Below are positions 1-8,351 of a DNA stretch of 64,000 nucleotides, in pieces. The translations under genes and the position numbers were made by a program. Numbering within the stretch: position 1 is the stretch's first letter; every line of letters starts with the position of its first letter. A model generated the notes under the pieces. It made no database searches, was not told the DNA's origin, and worked only from the letters and a program-made list of their open reading frames with translations. Source of the stretch: Cellulomonas telluris (GTDB lineage Bacteria > Actinomycetota > Actinomycetes > Actinomycetales > Cellulomonadaceae). The stretch spans positions 248,001 through 312,000 of the forward strand of contig NZ_QXFN01000002.1 in the NCBI RefSeq assembly GCF_004886325.1, read 5' to 3'.

Positions 1-264
1 GCCGACGGGGCGCAGGCCCTCGAGGCCGTGCGTGCGGACGAGCCCGACGTGGTGCTGTCGGACTGGAACATGCCGGAGATGAACGGGATCGACCTGCTGC
101 GCAGCCTGCGCGCGGAGGGGTTCTCGACACCGTTCGGCTTCGTCACGTCCGAGGGGTCGGACGAGATGCGGGCGCTGGCGGAGCGGGAGGGCGCGCTGTT
201 CCTCATCGTGAAGCCGTTCACCGCGGAGACGTTCCGCGACGCGATCGAGCCGGTCCTGGCATGA
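1..264 (+). CDS. CheY-like response regulator receiver (5' partial)
   Basis: The window opens inside this gene; 87 residues are visible and the N-terminus is missing. They form the later two-thirds of a receiver domain: the phosphoacceptor Asp in LSDWNMPEMNG (visible residue 21), the switch Thr in FVTSEG (49) and the conserved Lys in VKPFT (71). The protein ends with the receiver fold, so it is a stand-alone CheY-type protein with no output domain. Its TGA overlaps the ATG of the next gene (ATGA), and that gene looks like a CheX-type phosphatase, so the pair probably belongs to a chemotaxis or motility locus lying to the left. Which CheY paralogue it is cannot be told. Confidence 0.88.
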   Translation, partial: ADGAQALEAVRADEPDVVLSDWNMPEMNGIDLLRSLRAEGFSTPFGFVTSEGSDEMRALAEREGALFLIVKPFTAETFRDAIEPVLA

Positions 265-752
265 CCATGACCCCGGAGACGCCCCTGCCGAGCGCGAAGG
301 ACGTGCGCGACCTGCTGGAGAACCTCCTGGGCCGCGAGGTCGTCGTCTCCACCGGCGGCGACATGGTCGACCCGTCGGCCCCCGGCGGCGCCCTCGTGGG
401 GCTGTTCGTGGACCGGCTGCTGAACCTGCGGGCGATGATCCTCATGGACCTGTCCCTGGCGGCCTACGTGGGCGCGGCGATCGGCCTCGTGCCGCGTCCC
501 GCGGCCGACGACGCCGCGGCGGGCGGCCTGTCGCCCGTCCTGGAGGAGAACGCGCGCGAGGTGCTCAACGTGGCCTCGTCGCTGCTCAACGGCGCCGACG
601 TGCCGCACGTGCGGCTGGACTCGGTGTACGCACCGGGCGAGCCGCTGCCCGCCGACGTCGTGCCGTGGGTCAAGGCGTACGTGCGCCGCACGGACCTGCG
701 CGTCGAGGTGACGGGGTACGGCCGCGGGGGCTGGTCGCTGCTCGTCCTGTGA
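261..752 (+). CDS. CheX/CheC-like chemotaxis phosphatase domain protein
   Basis: A 163-residue soluble protein coupled to the receiver gene by an ATGA overlap. Residues 91-110 contain SPVLEENAREVLNVASSLLN, in which E100-V-L-N103 fits the ExxN active-site motif of CheC/CheX/FliY phosphatases, preceded by an acidic residue four positions upstream. An upstream helix (about 58-73) and a C-terminal beta-rich stretch also fit that fold. CheX proteins dephosphorylate CheY-P, which would make the upstream receiver its substrate. Assignment rests on this short motif and the neighbour; overall similarity is low and only one ExxN motif is visible, so a non-catalytic relative is possible. Confidence 0.6.
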   Translation: MTMTPETPLPSAKDVRDLLENLLGREVVVSTGGDMVDPSAPGGALVGLFVDRLLNLRAMILMDLSLAAYVGAAIGLVPRPAADDAAAGGLSPVLEENAREVLNVASSLLNGADVPHVRLDSVYAPGEPLPADVVPWVKAYVRRTDLRVEVTGYGRGGWSLLVL

Positions 753-764
753 CGCCGTGACGGT

Positions 765-802
765 CGAGGGGCCCGCCGCGCACGTGCGCGACGGGCCCCT
801 CG
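765..802. terminator. Bidirectional hairpin terminator
   Basis: An 11-bp perfect inverted repeat (CGAGGGGCCCG at 765-775, its complement at 792-802) encloses a second palindrome, CGCGCACGTGCGCG, at 777-790. It lies between the convergent CheX-like and aminotransferase genes, the usual place for a shared terminator in high-GC actinobacteria. There is no U-tract. Confidence 0.7.
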
Positions 803-818
803 CCGTTCCCGGCGGTCC

Positions 819-2057
819 TCAGACCCGCACGGGCACCTGCTTGTAGGACGCCAGGAAGTTGCCGATCCGCTCGACGGCGACCGCGAGCTCGCGCGCCTCG
901 GGGAGGGTCACGATGCGCAGGTGGTCGGGCGTCGGCCAGTTGAAGCCCGTGCCCTGCACCAGCAGGATCTGCTCGCTGACGAGCAGGTCGTAGACGAGCT
1001 GCGCGTCGTCGTGGATCTCGTGCACCTCGGGGTCCAGGCGCGGGAACAGGTACAGCGCGCCGTCGGGGCGCACGCAGTCGACGCCGGGGATCTTGTTCAG
1101 CCCCTCCCAGGCGACCTGCCGCTGCTCGTGCAGCCGCCCGCCGGGCGCGATGAGCGCCTCGATGGACTGCACGCCGCCGAGCGCGGCCTGGATGGCGTGC
1201 TGCGCGGGCACGTTCGGGCACAGGCGCGTCGACGCGAGCAGCGTCATGCCCTCGAGGAAGCCCTTGGCGTGCGCCTGCGGGCCGGTCACGACGACCCAGC
1301 CGGAGCGGAAGCCGGCGACGCGGTACGTCTTCGACAGGCCGTTGAACGTCAGGCACAGCAGGTCGGGCGCGACGGACGCCAGCGGGACGTGCTGCGCGCC
1401 GTCGAACAGGATGCGGTCGTAGATCTCGTCGGCGAGCAGCAGCAGGCTGTGCTCGCGCGCCACGTCGGCGATCTGCTCGAGCACCTCGCGGCTGTACACC
1501 GCGCCGGTGGGGTTGTTCGGGTTGATGACGACGATGGCCTTCGTGCGCGGGGTGATGCGCGCGCGGATGTCCTCGACGTCCGGCTGCCAGCCGGTCGACT
1601 CGTCGCAGCGGTAGTGCACCGGCTTGCCGTCGGACAGGCTCGTCATGGCCGTCCACAGCGGGTAGTCGGGGGAGGGGATGAGCACCTCGTCGCCCTCGTC
1701 GAGCAGGGCCTGCAGCGTCATCGTGATGAGCTCGGAGACGCCGTTGCCCAGGTAGACGTCGTCGACGTCGAAGGCCGGGAACCCGGGCACGGTCTCGTAG
1801 CGCGTGACGATCGCGCGCCGGGCGGACAGGATGCCCCGGGACTCGCTGTACCCGTGCGCGTGCGGGACCGCGGCGATGACGTCGGCGACGATCTGGTGCG
1901 GCGCGGCGAACCCGAACGCCGCCGGGTTGCCGGTGTTGAGCTTGAGGACGCGCCGGCCCTCGGCCTCCATGCGTGCTGCCTCGTCCAGTGCCTTGCCGCG
2001 GATCTCGTAGAGGACGTCCTTGAGCTTGGCGGACTGGTCGAGGGGTCGCAGAGACAT
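819..2057 (-). CDS. Pyridoxal-phosphate aminotransferase, alanine (AlaA-like) type
   Basis: A 412-residue fold-type I class I/II aminotransferase. The PLP-binding Lys is K243 in GLSKTYRVAGFR; NPNNPTG (179-185) and ADEIYD (D210) are the other cofactor contacts. Closest in style to AlaA/YfbQ enzymes, which interconvert alanine and pyruvate using glutamate/2-oxoglutarate; exact substrate is inferred. The start at MSLRPLDQ is chosen because it gives the usual family length and leaves room for the promoter region; a longer in-frame opening reaching to 2306 would run over the promoter region and into the divergent urtA gene and has no family-like sequence. Transcribed away from the urea operon. Confidence 0.88.
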   Translation of the reverse strand: MSLRPLDQSAKLKDVLYEIRGKALDEAARMEAEGRRVLKLNTGNPAAFGFAAPHQIVADVIAAVPHAHGYSESRGILSARRAIVTRYETVPGFPAFDVDDVYLGNGVSELITMTLQALLDEGDEVLIPSPDYPLWTAMTSLSDGKPVHYRCDESTGWQPDVEDIRARITPRTKAIVVINPNNPTGAVYSREVLEQIADVAREHSLLLLADEIYDRILFDGAQHVPLASVAPDLLCLTFNGLSKTYRVAGFRSGWVVVTGPQAHAKGFLEGMTLLASTRLCPNVPAQHAIQAALGGVQSIEALIAPGGRLHEQRQVAWEGLNKIPGVDCVRPDGALYLFPRLDPEVHEIHDDAQLVYDLLVSEQILLVQGTGFNWPTPDHLRIVTLPEARELAVAVERIGNFLASYKQVPVRV

Positions 2058-2127
2058 GGCGCGAGCGTAGTCGGCGACCCCGGCCGGGCCCGCGCCCATT
2101 TGCGCGCCGCGCGCCGGGTGAGGCGGC

Positions 2128-2181
2128 GAAACGGGTTGTTCACACCGCGGGTGGCCCAGGCGAAACACGGCGTCCCTAGCG
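2128..2181 (+). promoter_or_regulatory. urtA promoter with GlnR-like half-sites
   Basis: GAAAC (2128-2132), TTCAC (2139-2143) and GAAAC (2162-2166) precede a TAnnnT -10 box, TAGCGT (2176-2181). The blocks TTCAC, GGCGAAACAC and CCTA..GTCC recur in the same order in front of the urea carboxylase gene (8239-8283). GlnR boxes are built of GTnAC and GAAAC units on an 11-bp phase; the first two units here are 11 apart, the last is 23 beyond the second, so the match is partial. GlnR control of urea uptake is known in actinomycetes; binding here is inferred. Confidence 0.5.
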
Positions 2182-2199
2182 TCCTCAGCCATGGGCGCA

Positions 2200-2210
2200 G
2201 GGCTGTATAC
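2200..2210 (-). promoter_or_regulatory. GTATAC operator candidate in the urtA leader
   Basis: Read on the minus strand this is GTATACAGCCC. The identical 11 bases occur on the plus strand at 8297-8307 in the leader of the urea carboxylase gene. It lies about 24 bases past the -10 box of urtA, a position suited to a repressor. FCD-type GntR regulators often bind short TGTATACA-like palindromes, and such a gene sits in this operon (7412-8095); that it is the ligand is inference. Confidence 0.5.
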
Positions 2211-2298
2211 GCCGCGGGACACAACGCGGTGCGACGCGGAGCCCCGCCGACCCGAGCACGTCAGGACCTCCCGCTCGTCCCGTCGAAAGGCACCTGCG

Positions 2299-3579
2299 TT
2301 GACCACTCATCCCCTCCCCGTCCGGGCGTCCCGGGGGCGCGCGCTCGCGCTGTCCGCCGGCGTCCTCGCCACCGCGCTCGCCCTGTCCGCCTGCGGCGCC
2401 CGCGCCGGCGCCGAGGCCGGCGCCCCGTCCTCCTCCGGAGGCGAGTCCTGCGTCGACACCTCCGGCGACACGATCAAGATCGGCTTCCTCAACTCGCTGT
2501 CCGGCACGATGGCCATCTCCGAGCAGACCGTGCGCGACTCGCTCGACCTCGCCGCGGAGGAGATCAACGCGGCCGGCGGCGTGCTCGGCAAGCAGCTCGA
2601 GGTCGTCGGCGAGGACGGCGCGTCCGAGCCCACCGTGTTCGCGGAGAAGGCCGAGAAGCTCATCTCGTCCGACTGCGTCGCCGCCGTCTTCGGCGGCTGG
2701 ACCTCGTCGTCGCGCAAGGCGATGCTGCCCGTCTTCGAGGGCCACGACGCGCTGCTGTTCTACCCCGTGCAGTACGAGGGCCTCGAGGCGTCGCCGAACG
2801 TCTTCTACACGGGCGCGACCACGAACCAGCAGATCATCCCCGGCATGGACTACCTGAAGGAGCAGGGGAAGACGAAGGTCTTCCTCGTCGGCTCCGACTA
2901 CGTCTTCCCGCGGACGGCGAACAAGATCATCAACGCCTACGCCGAGGCGAACGGCATCGAGGTCGTCGGCGAGGAGTACGCGCCCCTCGGGCACACCGAC
3001 TTCTCGACGATCGTCAACAAGCTCAAGGCCTCGGGCGCCGACGCGGTGTTCAACACCCTGAACGGCGACTCCAACGTCGCGTTCTTCAAGGAGTACAAGA
3101 ACGTCGGCCTGACCCCCGAGGCGGCGCCCGTGGTGTCCGTCTCGGTCGCCGAGGAGGAGGTCGGCGGCATCGGCGTCGAGAACGTCGCGGGCCAGCTGAC
3201 CGCCTGGAACTACTACCAGACCGTCGACTCCCCGGCGAACGCCGAGTTCGTCGCCGCCTTCCAGGCGAAGTACGGCGCCGACCGCCCGACGTCCGACCCG
3301 ATGGAGGCGGCGTACACGTCCCTCTACCTGTGGAAGGGCATGGTCGAGAAGGCCGAGTCCTTCGACGTCGCGGCGATCCAGGAGGCCGCGGACGGCGTCT
3401 CGTTCGACGCCCCCGAGGGCACCGTCACCGTGAACGGCGACAACCACCACATCGCGAAGACCGCGTACGTCGGCGAGATCCGCGAGGACGGCCTCATCTA
3501 CCCGGTGTGGCAGTCGGACGGCCCGATCGAGCCGGACCCGTTCCTCGAGGGCTACGACTGGGCCGAGGGCCTGTCCTGA
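2299..3579 (+). CDS. urtA: Urea ABC transporter, substrate-binding lipoprotein
   Basis: Start is a TTG at 2299 with AAAGG eight bases upstream; the longer in-frame opening would cover the promoter. The 426-residue product has a lipoprotein signal ending LALSAC (lipidated C32), then a periplasmic-binding type I fold beginning [15 protein letters not shown]. The stretch [19 protein letters not shown] and the following [12 protein letters not shown] are typical of UrtA/short-chain-amide binding proteins rather than of branched-chain amino-acid ones. It would capture urea outside the membrane and hand it to UrtBC. First gene of urtABCDE, separated from urtB by a strong hairpin. Confidence 0.92.
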   Translation: MTTHPLPVRASRGRALALSAGVLATALALSACGARAGAEAGAPSSSGGESCVDTSGDTIKIGFLNSLSGTMAISEQTVRDSLDLAAEEINAAGGVLGKQLEVVGEDGASEPTVFAEKAEKLISSDCVAAVFGGWTSSSRKAMLPVFEGHDALLFYPVQYEGLEASPNVFYTGATTNQQIIPGMDYLKEQGKTKVFLVGSDYVFPRTANKIINAYAEANGIEVVGEEYAPLGHTDFSTIVNKLKASGADAVFNTLNGDSNVAFFKEYKNVGLTPEAAPVVSVSVAEEEVGGIGVENVAGQLTAWNYYQTVDSPANAEFVAAFQAKYGADRPTSDPMEAAYTSLYLWKGMVEKAESFDVAAIQEAADGVSFDAPEGTVTVNGDNHHIAKTAYVGEIREDGLIYPVWQSDGPIEPDPFLEGYDWAEGLS

Positions 3580-3612
3580 CCCCACCCGCGCGCGCCGCGC
3601 GTCGCTGACGCG

Positions 3613-3646
3613 GCGGCCCGGCCGGCCCCTCGGTCGGCCGGGCCGC
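3613..3646 (+). terminator. Hairpin between urtA and urtB (attenuator candidate)
   Basis: A perfect 12-bp G+C stem (GCGGCCCGGCCG at 3613-3624, complement at 3635-3646) with a 10-base loop, lying in the only sizeable gap of the operon. Such hairpins after the binding-protein gene of ABC operons usually give partial termination or 3'-end protection, so that the binding protein is made in excess over the membrane parts. No separate promoter for urtB is evident. Confidence 0.55.
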
Positions 3647-3695
3647 CCCCCCGGCGGCGGCGGCGCGTCCCACCCACGACGGAAGGCGGCCCCGG

Positions 3696-4580
3696 ATGGA
3701 CGCCCTGCTCCCTCAGCTGTTCGCGGGTCTGAGCCTCGGCTCGGTCCTGCTGCTCGCGGCGCTCGGCCTGGCCCTGACGTTCGGGCAGATGGGCGTCATC
3801 AACATGGCGCACGGCGAGTTCATGATGGCCGGCGCGTACACCGCGTTCGTCGTGCAGCAGCTGCTGCCCGACGCGGGCGTCTCGCTGCTCGTCTCGCTGC
3901 CGCTCGGCTTCCTCGTGGGCGGGCTGCTCGGCCTGCTGCTCGAGGTCACGCTCATCTCCCGCATGTACCGGCGCCCCCTGGACACCCTGCTCGTGACGTT
4001 CGGCGTCTCGCTCGTGCTGCAGCAGGCCGCCCGCGACGTGTTCGGCGCGCCGAACGTCGACGTGCGCGCGCCGGCGTGGTTGTCCGGCGCGGTGCCGCTG
4101 CTCGGCATGGACGTGCCGCGGACCCGGCTGTTCATCCTCGCGCTGGCCGTCGCCGCGGTCCTGGCCCTGTCGATGGTGCTCAAGGTGACGCCGCTGGGCC
4201 GGCGCATCCGCGCCACCGTGCAGAACCGGGACCTCGCCGAGACGTCCGGGGTGTCCACCCGGGCGACGGACCGGCTCACGTTCTTCGTCGGCTCCGGCAT
4301 CGCCGGGGTCGCCGGCGTGGCGCTGACGCTGCTCGGGTCGATCGGTCCGACGCTCGGCACCGCGTACGTCGTGGACGCGTTCCTCGTCGTGGTCGTCGGC
4401 GGCATCGGCCAGCTCAAGGGCGCCGTGCTCGCGGCGGTCGGCCTCGGCATCCTGCAGGCCGGCTTCGAGTACTCGACGACCGCGAGCCTCGCGAAGGTGC
4501 TGCTGTTCGTCGTCATCGTCGCGTTCCTGCAGCTGCGGCCGCAGGGGCTCGTCTCCGTCCGCACGCGGAGCCTCGCATGA
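3696..4580 (+). CDS. urtB: Urea ABC transporter, permease UrtB
   Basis: A 294-residue, strongly hydrophobic LivH-type permease with about eight membrane segments. The opening LFAGLSLGSVLLLAALGLAL and the block GVINMAHGEFMMAGAYTAF are family hallmarks. ETSGVSTRATDRLTFFVGSGIAGVAG is the cytoplasmic coupling region that contacts the ATPases. With UrtC it forms the membrane pore for urea. ATG start follows AAGG; its stop overlaps the ATG of urtC (ATGA). Confidence 0.93.
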   Translation: MDALLPQLFAGLSLGSVLLLAALGLALTFGQMGVINMAHGEFMMAGAYTAFVVQQLLPDAGVSLLVSLPLGFLVGGLLGLLLEVTLISRMYRRPLDTLLVTFGVSLVLQQAARDVFGAPNVDVRAPAWLSGAVPLLGMDVPRTRLFILALAVAAVLALSMVLKVTPLGRRIRATVQNRDLAETSGVSTRATDRLTFFVGSGIAGVAGVALTLLGSIGPTLGTAYVVDAFLVVVVGGIGQLKGAVLAAVGLGILQAGFEYSTTASLAKVLLFVVIVAFLQLRPQGLVSVRTRSLA

Positions 4581-5799
4581 GCGCGGCACGGCCGGGGTCG
4601 GCGCGGACCGCCGTGGCCCGCCCCGACTGGTGGCGGCGCGAGGGCGTGCGCCTGTGGGGCGGCATCGCGCTCGCGGTGGTGCTGCTCGTCGGCGTCGCGC
4701 CCGCGGTGCTCTCAGACTTCCGGCTCAACCTGCTCGCCAAGTTCCTGTGCCTCGCGATGGTGGCGGTCGGCATCGGTCTGGCGTGGGGACGCGGCGGGAT
4801 GCTCGTGCTCGGGCAGGGCGTGTTCTTCGGCCTCGGCGGCTACCTCATGGCGATGCACATGAAGCTGTCGGACGCCGGGCCCGGCGGCGTGCCGGACTTC
4901 ATGCTCCTGTACGGCGACGGCGTCGTGCCCGGGTGGTGGGAGCCGCTGCGCTCGCCCGTGGTGACGGTGCTGGCGATCCTGCTGCTGCCCGCCGGCCTGG
5001 CCGCCGTGCTCGGGCTCGCCGTGTTCCGCCGGCGCGTGCGCGGGGCGTACTTCGCGATCCTGTCGCAGGCGCTCGCGGCCGCGTTCGCGATCCTGCTCGT
5101 CGGGCAGCAGAAGGTCACCGGCGGGACGAACGGGCTCAACGGCTTCCGGTCGTTCTTCGGGTACGACCTCGCCGACCCGGTGAACAAGCGGATGCTCTAC
5201 TACATCGCCGCCGGCGTGCTCGTCGTCATGGTGGTGGTCGTGCGGCTGCTCATGCGCTCGCGCTACGGCGAGCTGCTGGTCGCGGTGCGCGACCAGGAGA
5301 ACCGCGTGCGGTTCCTCGGCTACGACCCGGCGGTCGTCAAGGTCGTCGCGTACGCCGTGGCCGCCGCGTTCGCGGCGGTCGGGGGCGCGCTGTTCGCACC
5401 CGTCGCCGGGATCATCTCGCCGGCCGACGTCGGCGTGGTGCCGTCGATCGCGCTGCTGGTCGGCGTGGCCATCGGCGGGCGCGCCACCCTGCTGGGGCCC
5501 GTGCTCGGGTCCATCGCGGTGTCGTGGGCCGAGACCAGCCTGTCGGAGCAGTTCCCCTCGTTCTGGACCTACTTCCAGGGGGCCCTGTTCATCGGCGTCG
5601 TCGCGTTCCTGCCGAACGGGCTCGCGAGCCTCGGCGGGGCGCTGCGCCGGCGCCGGGCGCGCGGGTCCGCGGTCCCCGAGGTGGGGCCGGCGTCCGACGT
5701 GCGACCCGCCGCGGGCAGCGCGGGTGGTGTCCCGGCGGACCCGCCGGCCGGCGCACCGGACGTCACGACCGACACCGTCGACACCGCCGGGAGGCACGC

Positions 5800-5803
<4 letters not shown>
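4577..5803 (+). CDS. urtC: Urea ABC transporter, permease UrtC
   Basis: A 408-residue LivM-type permease starting at the ATGA overlap with urtB. It has about nine to ten membrane segments; MLVLGQGVFFGLGGYLMAMHMKL and the amphipathic coupling region VRDQENRVRFLGYDPAVVKVVAYAV are diagnostic. The last 50 or so residues (from RRRRARGSAV) are an Ala/Pro/Gly-rich cytoplasmic tail unlike the family core and probably disordered. Coupled to urtD by another ATGA overlap. Confidence 0.93.
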
Positions 5804-6662
<859 letters not shown>

Positions 6663-6663
<1 letters not shown>

Positions 6664-7355
6664 TGCTGCAACTGTGCGGGGTGCACGTCGGGTACGGGCG
6701 CACCGAGGTCGTGCACGGCGTCGACGTCGAGGTGCCGGCGGGGCAGGTCGTCGCCGTGCTCGGGCACAACGGCGCGGGCAAGACGACGCTGCTGCGCGCC
6801 GCAGTCGGGCTGCTGCCCGTGCGGTCGGGCGCCGTGCTGGTCGACGGGGACGACGTCACGCGCGCGCGGCCGCACCAGCGGGTCCGCCGTGGGCTGGCGT
6901 ACGTGCCGCAGGGGCAGCAGTCGTTCGGGCAGCTGACGGCGCGCGAGAACCTGCAGCTCGTCGCCGACGCCGCCGGGTCGGGTGCGGCGCGCCGCGTCGA
7001 CGAGGCGCTCGACCTGTTCCCCGCGCTGCGGGAGGTGCTGGGCCGGCGCGCGGGCCTGCTCTCGGGCGGGCAGCGCCAGCAGCTCGCGATCGCCCGGGCG
7101 CTGGTCACCGGGCCGCGCGTCATGGTGCTCGACGAGCCGACCGAGGGCATCCAGCCGTCGGTCGTCGCCGAGATCGAGGACGCCGTCGTGCAGCTCGCCG
7201 CCGCCGGCCTGGGCGTGCTGCTGGTCGAGCAGCACGTGGGCTTCGCGCTGGCGGCGGCCGCCCGGTACCACGTCCTGGAGTCGGGGCGCGTGACGGCCAG
7301 CGGTGCGGGCGGCGCCGAGCAGCAGGACGTCGTCCGCGCGGCGATGGCCCTGTGA
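6663..7355 (+). CDS. urtE: Urea ABC transporter, ATP-binding protein UrtE
   Basis: A 230-residue LivF-type ABC ATPase: Walker A GHNGAGKTT (34-42), signature LLSGGQRQQLAIARAL, Walker B VMVLDEPTEGIQPS and switch His in LVEQHVGFAL. The EPTEGIQPS string is characteristic of UrtE. Last gene of the importer; start overlaps the urtD stop (TGATG). The regulator gene follows 56 bases later with its own -10 box, so operon read-through and a separate promoter are both possible. Confidence 0.93.
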
Positions 7356-7397
7356 CGGGCGTGGTGCTGCCGGCACCGGGGGACGTCGGTGCAGGTC

Positions 7398-7403
7398 TAG
7401 GCT
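7398..7403 (+). promoter_or_regulatory. -10 box of the GntR gene
   Basis: TAGGCT lies eight bases before the ATG at 7412, so transcription would begin at or next to the start codon. No Shine-Dalgarno sequence is present, in keeping with a leaderless gene. Confidence 0.45.
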
Positions 7404-7411
7404 CCCCGGGT

Positions 7412-8095
7412 ATGGGGACGGGGACGGGCGGGTCGCTGCGGGAGGCGGTCTACCACCGGCTGCGCGACGAGATCCTCAACGGCCGCGTCTCCCCGCGCGA
7501 GCGGCTCACGGAGCCGAAGCTGTCCAAGGCGTTCGAGGTGTCCCGCACCCCGGTGCGCGAGGCGCTGTCGCGGCTGCTGTCCGACGGCCTCGTCGAGCGC
7601 ACCGACTTCGGGTACGCCGTCGTCGTGCCGTCCCTGGAGACGCTGCGCAACCTCTACGAGCTGCGCATCACCCTCGAGCTCCGCGGCATCGCGCGTGCGG
7701 TCGAGAACCCGCAGGTGAAGCACGACGCGGGCATGCTGCGCGCCGAGCTCGCGCGGTGGGAGGAGATGCGCGACGACGTCCCGGAGCCCGACCCGAGCTT
7801 CGTCGTCGTCGACGAGGGCTTCCACCAGGTGCTCTCCCGCGCGTCGGGCAACGCCCAGCTCACCGACGCCCTCGTCACCGTGAACCAGAAGATCCGTGCC
7901 GTGCGCATGCACGACTTCGTCGAGGACGAGCGCATCACGGCCACGATCGACGAGCACCTGGAGATCCTGCGGCTCGTGCTCGCCGACCGGCTGCCCGAGG
8001 CGCTCACGGCGCTGCACAAGCACGTGGGGGAGTCGCTCGAGGTCGTCATGGAGCGGGCGTCGGCGGCGATGGCGCGCATGGCGCTCGCGGGCTGA
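7412..8095 (+). CDS. GntR-family transcriptional regulator, FCD subfamily
   Basis: A 227-residue FadR/VanR-type regulator. Residues about 10-75 are a winged helix with SKAFEVSRTPVREALSRL, the typical GntR recognition region; about 85-220 form an all-helical FCD ligand domain with its metal or effector residues (FHQVL, IDEHLEIL). The ATG at 7412 is preferred over a GTG at 7352 that overlaps the urtE stop, because a -10 box lies directly before it. Placed between the importer and the degradation genes, it is the obvious candidate for sensing urea or a breakdown product such as allophanate and acting on the two GTATAC elements; effector and mode are inferred. Confidence 0.88.
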   Translation: MGTGTGGSLREAVYHRLRDEILNGRVSPRERLTEPKLSKAFEVSRTPVREALSRLLSDGLVERTDFGYAVVVPSLETLRNLYELRITLELRGIARAVENPQVKHDAGMLRAELARWEEMRDDVPEPDPSFVVVDEGFHQVLSRASGNAQLTDALVTVNQKIRAVRMHDFVEDERITATIDEHLEILRLVLADRLPEALTALHKHVGESLEVVMERASAAMARMALAG

Positions 8096-8227
8096 GGGGC
8101 GCCCGCCGCACCTCTCATCCGCGCCCCGGCGGTCAGACCGTCGGATCGGGCGTCGGTGGTGACCAGAACGACGGTCTCGTCGTCATACGGGGGCATGCGG
8201 CGGTGCCGCCCCACGGGGACGTCGGCC

Positions 8228-8281
8228 GTAACGCAGCGTTCACGGCGGGACGCTCGGGGCGAAACACCACCCTCCTACGGT
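8228..8281 (+). promoter_or_regulatory. Urea carboxylase promoter with GlnR-like box
   Basis: GTAAC (8228), TTCAC (8239) and GAAAC (8261) fall on exact multiples of 11 bases (0, 11, 33), the spacing of actinobacterial GlnR boxes in which GTnAC and GAAAC units alternate; the 22-base position is poorly conserved. TACGGT (8276-8281) is the probable -10 box. The order of blocks matches the urtA promoter at 2139-2181. Confidence 0.5.
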
Positions 8282-8292
8282 CCCGGATACCG

Positions 8293-8307
8293 GGGTGTAT
8301 ACAGCCC
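8293..8307 (+). promoter_or_regulatory. GTATAC operator candidate before urea carboxylase
   Basis: TGTATACA is a perfect 8-base palindrome here, flanked by GGG and GCCC. The 11-mer at 8297-8307 is identical to the minus strand of 2200-2210 in the urtA leader. It lies 16 bases past the -10 box, a repressor-like position. Likely bound by the GntR/FCD regulator encoded just upstream (inference). Confidence 0.5.
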
Positions 8308-8351
8308 CGGTCGACCTCCGGCCCCGCGCCGGACCGACCCGAGGGGCCGCC

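Noticed and set aside
670-1656. Second long frame over the aminotransferase gene on the same strand
   Set aside because: Frame-shifted shadow of the aminotransferase: Arg/Ala-rich product without motifs, while the other frame encodes a full PLP enzyme.
2191-2298. An ATG at 2191 as the urtA start
   Set aside because: It would add 36 residues unlike any signal peptide, cover the operator, and lacks a ribosome site; TTG at 2299 has AAAGG and gives a clean lipoprotein signal.
8135-8177. AGACCGTC and GACGGTCT as a regulatory stem in the gap before urea carboxylase
   Set aside because: Eight-base arms 27 bases apart upstream of the promoter blocks; not present at the urtA promoter and easily due to chance at this G+C content.
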